Part shown: piece by piece, positions 8,096-11,301 of the stretch
How positions within the stretch are numbered: the first letter of the stretch is position 1
Layout: each line of letters starts with the position of its first letter
NCBI GenBank assembly: GCA_036121365.1
Contig: JAZAFR010000021.1
Coordinates: 1 to 11,301 of the forward strand
Length of the DNA: 11,301 bases
Source of the DNA: UBA7916 sp036121365
Lineage (GTDB): Bacteria; Pseudomonadota; Gammaproteobacteria; Comchoanobacterales; Comchoanobacteraceae
Direction of reading: 5' to 3'
The notes under the pieces: generated by a model
The model's database searches: none
What the model saw: only the letters and a program-made list of their open reading frames with translations
What the model was told of the DNA's origin: nothing
Translations under genes and position numbers: made by a program

Positions 8096-8983
8096 TTAAA
8101 CGGGTGTGACAGAAATCGCGGTGGCAGAGCAATCTTCTGGTTTTTGAGATAGGGTGATGGGGTCTGAGGCTTGCAATATGGGGCCACACGCTTGTATGTA
8201 GTGGGTGTTTTGGATTGCAGCGCCAAAGAGAATGGTGATTTTTCGAGAAGAGATTTCTTTGGATTTGGGCAAAGAGAGATATTGAGTCTGTCCTGGTTGT
8301 AGAGACGGCAGTTCGTATGTGGTTGTGAAGGTGAGTAGTTGACGTTTTGCTTTGCCAAGGTGATGAGATCTTGCGATGATTTCTTGGCCACAGTAGCAGC
8401 CTTTTTGGAGACTAACTCGCATAGAGGGAACCAATCCAAGCATATTGGGTGTAAACTGAGAGAGTGTATTCTTAGTGAGAATGGGAATGTGGTTTTGTAT
8501 GAGGTGCGCGTGCCAAAAAGACAGGGAGCAAATGGTTCCAAAAGAGCTGGGATTGAGTGTATGAGAAGGATCTAGAGTGAATCCTATGGACAGATTTTTG
8601 GCAATTGAAATCAGGCTGAATTGAGATTGATTGCGCACATGATACGGCGTTCGTTCAGAATTTTGGTGTGCTTGAATGAGTCCAAAGCAGGTGATTTTTT
8701 CAATTGAGGCTGTGACTCTAGACAGTTGTAAAAATGGGTGAAGGTAGTCCAGCAGTGTTGACAGTGTGCATGGCTGTCCGATAAAGAGTATTTGTTCTGG
8801 GCTAAGCATGGCCAGTGTGCCAAGTGCGACCAACTTTCCTTGATGTTGGCAGAATGTGGTTGCGAGGGCTTGGCTTGTTTGGAGTGAGTCGACATTACTG
8901 GTGCACATGCCTTGCAAAAAATCTAAAACTTTTTTGCCGTGGAATAAAATGGCATGATCGGTGATAGCAGGGCAGATATACAT
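8096..8983 (-). CDS. ygfZ: YgfZ-family folate-binding protein (Fe-S/tRNA modification)
   Basis: This protein of about 295 residues has the YgfZ/GcvT-like fold signature KGCYCGQEIIAR (residues 194-205 from this start), with the conserved Cys at 196, preceded by QFTPNMLGLV and followed by HHLGKAKRQL, closely matching the family text around KGCYTGQE. The N-terminal LFHGKKVLDFLQGMCTSNV matches the usual opening of the folate-binding domain. YgfZ uses folate to support certain Fe-S enzymes, notably the tRNA-thiolating MiaB, in the cytoplasm. The reading frame is open up to an ATG at 9238, but the 85 extra residues are low-complexity (Tyr/Phe/Pro/Thr) and unlike YgfZ, and a good promoter lies inside them, so the ATG at 8983 is chosen. 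No Shine-Dalgarno precedes it. The length is slightly below the E. coli protein. Confidence 0.9.
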   Translation of the reverse strand: MYICPAITDHAILFHGKKVLDFLQGMCTSNVDSLQTSQALATTFCQHQGKLVALGTLAMLSPEQILFIGQPCTLSTLLDYLHPFLQLSRVTASIEKITCFGLIQAHQNSERTPYHVRNQSQFSLISIAKNLSIGFTLDPSHTLNPSSFGTICSLSFWHAHLIQNHIPILTKNTLSQFTPNMLGLVPSMRVSLQKGCYCGQEIIARSHHLGKAKRQLLTFTTTYELPSLQPGQTQYLSLPKSKEISSRKITILFGAAIQNTHYIQACGPILQASDPITLSQKPEDCSATAISVTPV

Positions 8984-9009
8984 AATATTAAGGTGGGTAT
9001 TTTTGTTTA

Positions 9010-9037
9010 ATCCTACCGTAAATATCGATAATGTCAA
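9010..9037 (-). promoter_or_regulatory. Predicted sigma70 promoter of ygfZ
   Basis: On the minus strand a perfect TTGACA (9032-9037) is followed after 16 bp by TAGGAT (9010-9015), which matches 4 of 6 consensus -10 bases. Transcription would begin about 20 nt upstream of the ATG at 8983, which supports that start over the ATG at 9238. Predicted from hexamers only. Confidence 0.45.
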
Positions 9038-9468
9038 GAAAAAGAATGCTGTAGAAGCGTTTGGTGCAGGATTGATTGCATGTTCACAATCAGGGGTGAT
9101 GGCGTTTGTCATTTGGACAAGTTTTGGAGGTCTCAGAAAATAGAAAAGGTAAAAGAAGGAGTAGAAAGGATAGTATTTGGTGGAACAAGTGGTAGGATAT
9201 GACATGTTGGGGAGGAGAGATATGATGGGAGAGCTCATGGTTCATCAAATAAGTTTGGGTGGATAGAGGTAGATGGTCGATGAGATGGTTATTTATTTGA
9301 GAAGTAAACAGTGAGAGTGCGAGGGATGGTGCAGCGAATCCCTACGGAGGGGAAAGGGATCAGTGTTAGGATTGTATCCATAGATAGCGATAAATAGTGA
9401 GGACTCCTGCTAGACAATGGCGAATACATTGGTTAGAATGTTAAAATTGGTTTAATGGAATTCGTCAT
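9038..9468. other. Intergenic stretch without a supported gene, G/A-rich on the plus strand
   Basis: Between the ygfZ promoter and the YHYH gene I see no gene I can name. The plus strand is notably rich in G and A between about 9140 and 9300. A 14-codon frame (9222-9266) has an excellent ribosome binding site (GGAGG at 9211-9215), but nothing shows it is translated. ATCCCT (9338-9343) pairs perfectly with AGGGAT (9355-9360) across an 11-nt loop; another AGGGAT lies upstream at 9322-9327. Another short frame, 9417-9455, ends just before the YHYH gene and may be its displaced N-terminus. TTGGTT then TTTAAT (near 9430-9456, 16-bp spacing) is a weak promoter candidate for the YHYH-rhodopsin unit. 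Confidence 0.5.
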
Positions 9469-10515
9469 TTGTTGATTGTAGCTTTAGCAAAAGTGGCATT
9501 AGCGCTTACTATGGGATTGGCACTTAGTAAAGTCGCAAACGCAAAAGACTTTCAAGTGGTCAATTGCCCTCAAGAGATACAGAATAGTTTTTATGATGTC
9601 AGCAAAGGGCCCGGTCCTGGAGGGGATTATAAAATGAGGCCAAAATTGAATGTGAAATGTACAGATGATTCAATCATCATTGATGCCAATGCAATCCCGA
9701 CATTTACAATGAACAGCACCACTCCCAGTCCATTGAGACCGGCAAGACTACATCATGAAATTCCTCTCAATCCACAGATAGCTGATGCAATAACACCAAT
9801 TGCAAATAATGAAGGAGTTGCCATTTTAGGAGATTTGGGAGTGACGGTAACAGGGGTGCCAATTTACGGACCAACAGAAGCGACCATTCCAGCTGATGAG
9901 ATTTACGGTTCGGCAGTATACAATTGTTTATTGGCAATGAAAAACGATGAATTATGCGCGCCTGGGAAGAAGACCAAACGAGGGTGCGGTGCGCATACAG
10001 GTCCGCAGTCTTATCATTTTCATTACTTAGAAGAAAGTTGTTTTCAAGGAGAAAAGAGTTTGATTGCTGAGCCTTGGACATTAGACATCGATGAACAGAA
10101 AGCATCTGGGGTGGTGGGATATGCGCTAGATGGGTTTCCAATTTACGGCATGCATGAGCACAAGAATGGAAATGAAAAAAGTCCGGTCATCAAAGTGCAG
10201 TCAAGCTATGAATTGATACCGGGGAAACCGCAGGATAGTTATGTGTTTTTAGCGTACAAGTATGTAGACAAGGTAGACAAAGGATTATATTTAGATGAAT
10301 GTAATGGGCATTCGCATATGATTGATGGTAAGGAACAGTATCATTATCATGCGACTGAGGGTTTTCCTTATATTCTAGGGTGTTTCAAAGGGACACCACA
10401 TGGAATTATGTCCTATGACAGATCCAGCAAAAGCCCTGAAAAAGGTAAGAAGGGCAGAGGTTGGTTTGGCTTTTTAAAGCCAAAGAGGCAAGCAATGATA
10501 CAGGGGTGTCATTGA
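9469..10515 (+). CDS. Secreted YHYH-domain protein
   Basis: A protein of about 348 residues belonging to the YHYH family, named for its His/Tyr motif; its biochemical role is unknown. Seen here: an N-terminal hydrophobic signal sequence ending in VANA (residue 25), so it is exported; CGAHTGPQSYHFHY at 173-186; DGFPIYG at 221-227; LDECNGHSHM at 275-284; YHYH at 291-294; and FPYILGCFKG at 299-308. The clustered His and Cys residues suggest metal binding, as inference. The tail (321-340) is basic. The start is unsure: the frame opens 25 nt after an in-frame TAA (9442-9444) and contains no ATG before the mature protein, so TTG at 9469 or 9472 must be used, with no good ribosome binding site. A short ATG frame at 9417 (MANTLVRMLKLV) would supply the missing basic N-terminus after a one-base shift. 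It lies 30 nt before the rhodopsin gene, so they are probably co-transcribed. Confidence 0.85.
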   Translation: MLIVALAKVALALTMGLALSKVANAKDFQVVNCPQEIQNSFYDVSKGPGPGGDYKMRPKLNVKCTDDSIIIDANAIPTFTMNSTTPSPLRPARLHHEIPLNPQIADAITPIANNEGVAILGDLGVTVTGVPIYGPTEATIPADEIYGSAVYNCLLAMKNDELCAPGKKTKRGCGAHTGPQSYHFHYLEESCFQGEKSLIAEPWTLDIDEQKASGVVGYALDGFPIYGMHEHKNGNEKSPVIKVQSSYELIPGKPQDSYVFLAYKYVDKVDKGLYLDECNGHSHMIDGKEQYHYHATEGFPYILGCFKGTPHGIMSYDRSSKSPEKGKKGRGWFGFLKPKRQAMIQGCH

Positions 10516-10545
10516 ATCAAACAGTAGACTGAAGAGGAGGAAAAA

Positions 10546-11301
10546 ATGGCAACATTATTAGCAGTCAACGACTACGTGGGAATTTCGTTTTTTATAACAA
10601 GTATGGCCTTATTGGCATCAGCGATATTCTTTTATTTGGAAAGACAGAATGTGGATAGAAAATGGCAACTATCAATGACGGTGATGGTTCTTGTAGCATT
10701 TATTGCATTCATACACTATCTGTATATGAGAGACTTGTGGGTCAATGCCCAAGAGTCACCAATAACATACCGATACATTGATTGGTTCATCACAGTACCA
10801 TTACAGATAGTAGAATTTTACTTAATTCTGAATGCAGCAGTAAAAGTTGAGGCAGCGTTATTCTGGAAGCTACTAGTAGCCAGTTTGATTATGTTGATAG
10901 CAGGTTATATTGGAGAAGCTGAGCTGGGTGATGTTGTTGTGAGCTTTGTCATTGGTGTGATCGCTTGGTTTTATATCATTTACCAGGTATTCTTTGGAGA
11001 AGCGAGTGAGCACTATGCAAAGATTACTAATGATTCAACACAAATTGCATTCAATGGGTTGAGATGGATTGTGACAGTTGGCTGGGCAATTTACCCAATT
11101 GGCTATGTTTATGGATACAGTCAACCGTTGCCAGACATCAATGCGTTGAATATCATCTACAACTTTGCTGATTTCTTAAACAAGATTGCTTTTGGAATGA
11201 TGATATGGTACGCAGCAAGCTGTGACACAATCAGAAGAAAAAGAAGCACCAATTACAACAGGCATGGGGGAAGATTCTCTCAGAGTCAGGGTTCTGAATC
11301 A
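10546..11301 (+). CDS. Proteorhodopsin, predicted blue-absorbing proton pump (3' end cut)
   Basis: A seven-helix retinal protein; 252 codons lie in the window and no stop is reached. It aligns without gaps in the key positions with green proteorhodopsin at a constant offset of 18. Arg76 and Asp79 (RYIDW; Arg94 and Asp97, the proton acceptor), Glu90 (Glu108, the proton donor), His57 (His75, in IHYLYMR, partner of the acceptor) and Lys213 (Lys231, the retinal Schiff base, in ADFLNKIAFG) are all present, so a light-driven outward proton pump is expected. Residue 87 (site 105) is Gln, the blue-tuning residue, where green types have Leu. The protein begins MATLLAVNDYVG, right where mature proteorhodopsin begins, so the usual N-terminal signal peptide is absent. 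The ATG follows GAGGAGG (10534-10540) at 5 nt, an excellent site. After helix G a basic, Ser/Gln/Gly-rich tail runs to the window edge, at least 20 residues beyond the usual end. Retinal synthesis genes are not in the window. Confidence 0.96.
   Translation, partial: MATLLAVNDYVGISFFITSMALLASAIFFYLERQNVDRKWQLSMTVMVLVAFIAFIHYLYMRDLWVNAQESPITYRYIDWFITVPLQIVEFYLILNAAVKVEAALFWKLLVASLIMLIAGYIGEAELGDVVVSFVIGVIAWFYIIYQVFFGEASEHYAKITNDSTQIAFNGLRWIVTVGWAIYPIGYVYGYSQPLPDINALNIIYNFADFLNKIAFGMMIWYAASCDTIRRKRSTNYNRHGGRFSQSQGSES

Noticed and set aside
8961..9143. A 60-codon plus-strand frame with a hydrophobic segment (FGAGLIACSQSGVMAFVIW)
   Set aside because: It is antisense to the ygfZ start and promoter, begins with GTG without a ribosome binding site, and matches no family I know; it may be a remnant but cannot be supported.
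8984..9238. N-terminal extension of ygfZ to the ATG at 9238
   Set aside because: The added 85 residues are low-complexity and unlike YgfZ, the family domain begins just after 8983, and a TTGACA promoter lies within the extension.
1..11301. CRISPR arrays, tRNA or rRNA genes, insertion sequences
   Set aside because: No regularly spaced repeats, cloverleaf-type sequence, transposase motif or terminal inverted repeats with target duplications were seen.

Overview
The window looks like chromosomal DNA of a Gram-negative bacterium of low-to-moderate G+C, most likely a gammaproteobacterium from an aquatic or host-associated habitat. The basis is an alternate (CS1/alpha-type) chaperone-usher pilus locus, a lysS gene preceded by the remains of prfB (the classic prfB-lysS order), a YgfZ-type tRNA-modification protein, and a proteorhodopsin. 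No genus can be named from this sequence alone.

Left third (1-5835): a surface-pilus locus. Two related pilin-like secreted proteins (the first cut by the left edge), a PapD-like periplasmic chaperone and a TcfC/CooC-type outer-membrane usher lie head to tail on the plus strand with 5-40 nt gaps or an ATGA overlap, so they are probably one operon. A third pilin-like protein lies convergently on the minus strand (5110-5835) with its own predicted promoter. All three share a Cys pair and a similar C-terminal strand, which points to one family of donor-strand-exchanged subunits. No CooD-like tip adhesin follows the usher, although the truncated first gene has an extra Thr/Ala/Pro-rich N-terminal stretch and could be the multi-domain (tip) subunit.

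Middle (5836-8983): between the pilin gene and lysS lies a decayed prfB (peptide release factor 2), still readable around the GGQ motif but shortened and frame-broken. lysS (lysyl-tRNA synthetase) is intact. Converging on it from the minus strand is ygfZ, the folate-dependent protein of Fe-S cluster and tRNA-modification maintenance. The roughly 245 nt between lysS and ygfZ hold no feature I can support.

Right third (8984-11301): a promoter for ygfZ, then about 430 nt of G/A-rich plus-strand DNA with no convincing gene, then a two-gene unit: a secreted YHYH-domain protein and, 30 nt downstream behind a strong ribosome binding site, a proteorhodopsin that runs off the right edge. The rhodopsin keeps the proton-pump residues (Asp acceptor, Glu donor, Schiff-base Lys, the His partner of the Asp) and has Gln at the spectral-tuning site, which predicts a blue-absorbing light-driven proton pump. 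It lacks the usual signal peptide and has a longer C-terminal tail. The main points for a second look are the prfB relic, the YHYH-rhodopsin pair, the odd start of the YHYH gene, and the rhodopsin tail.
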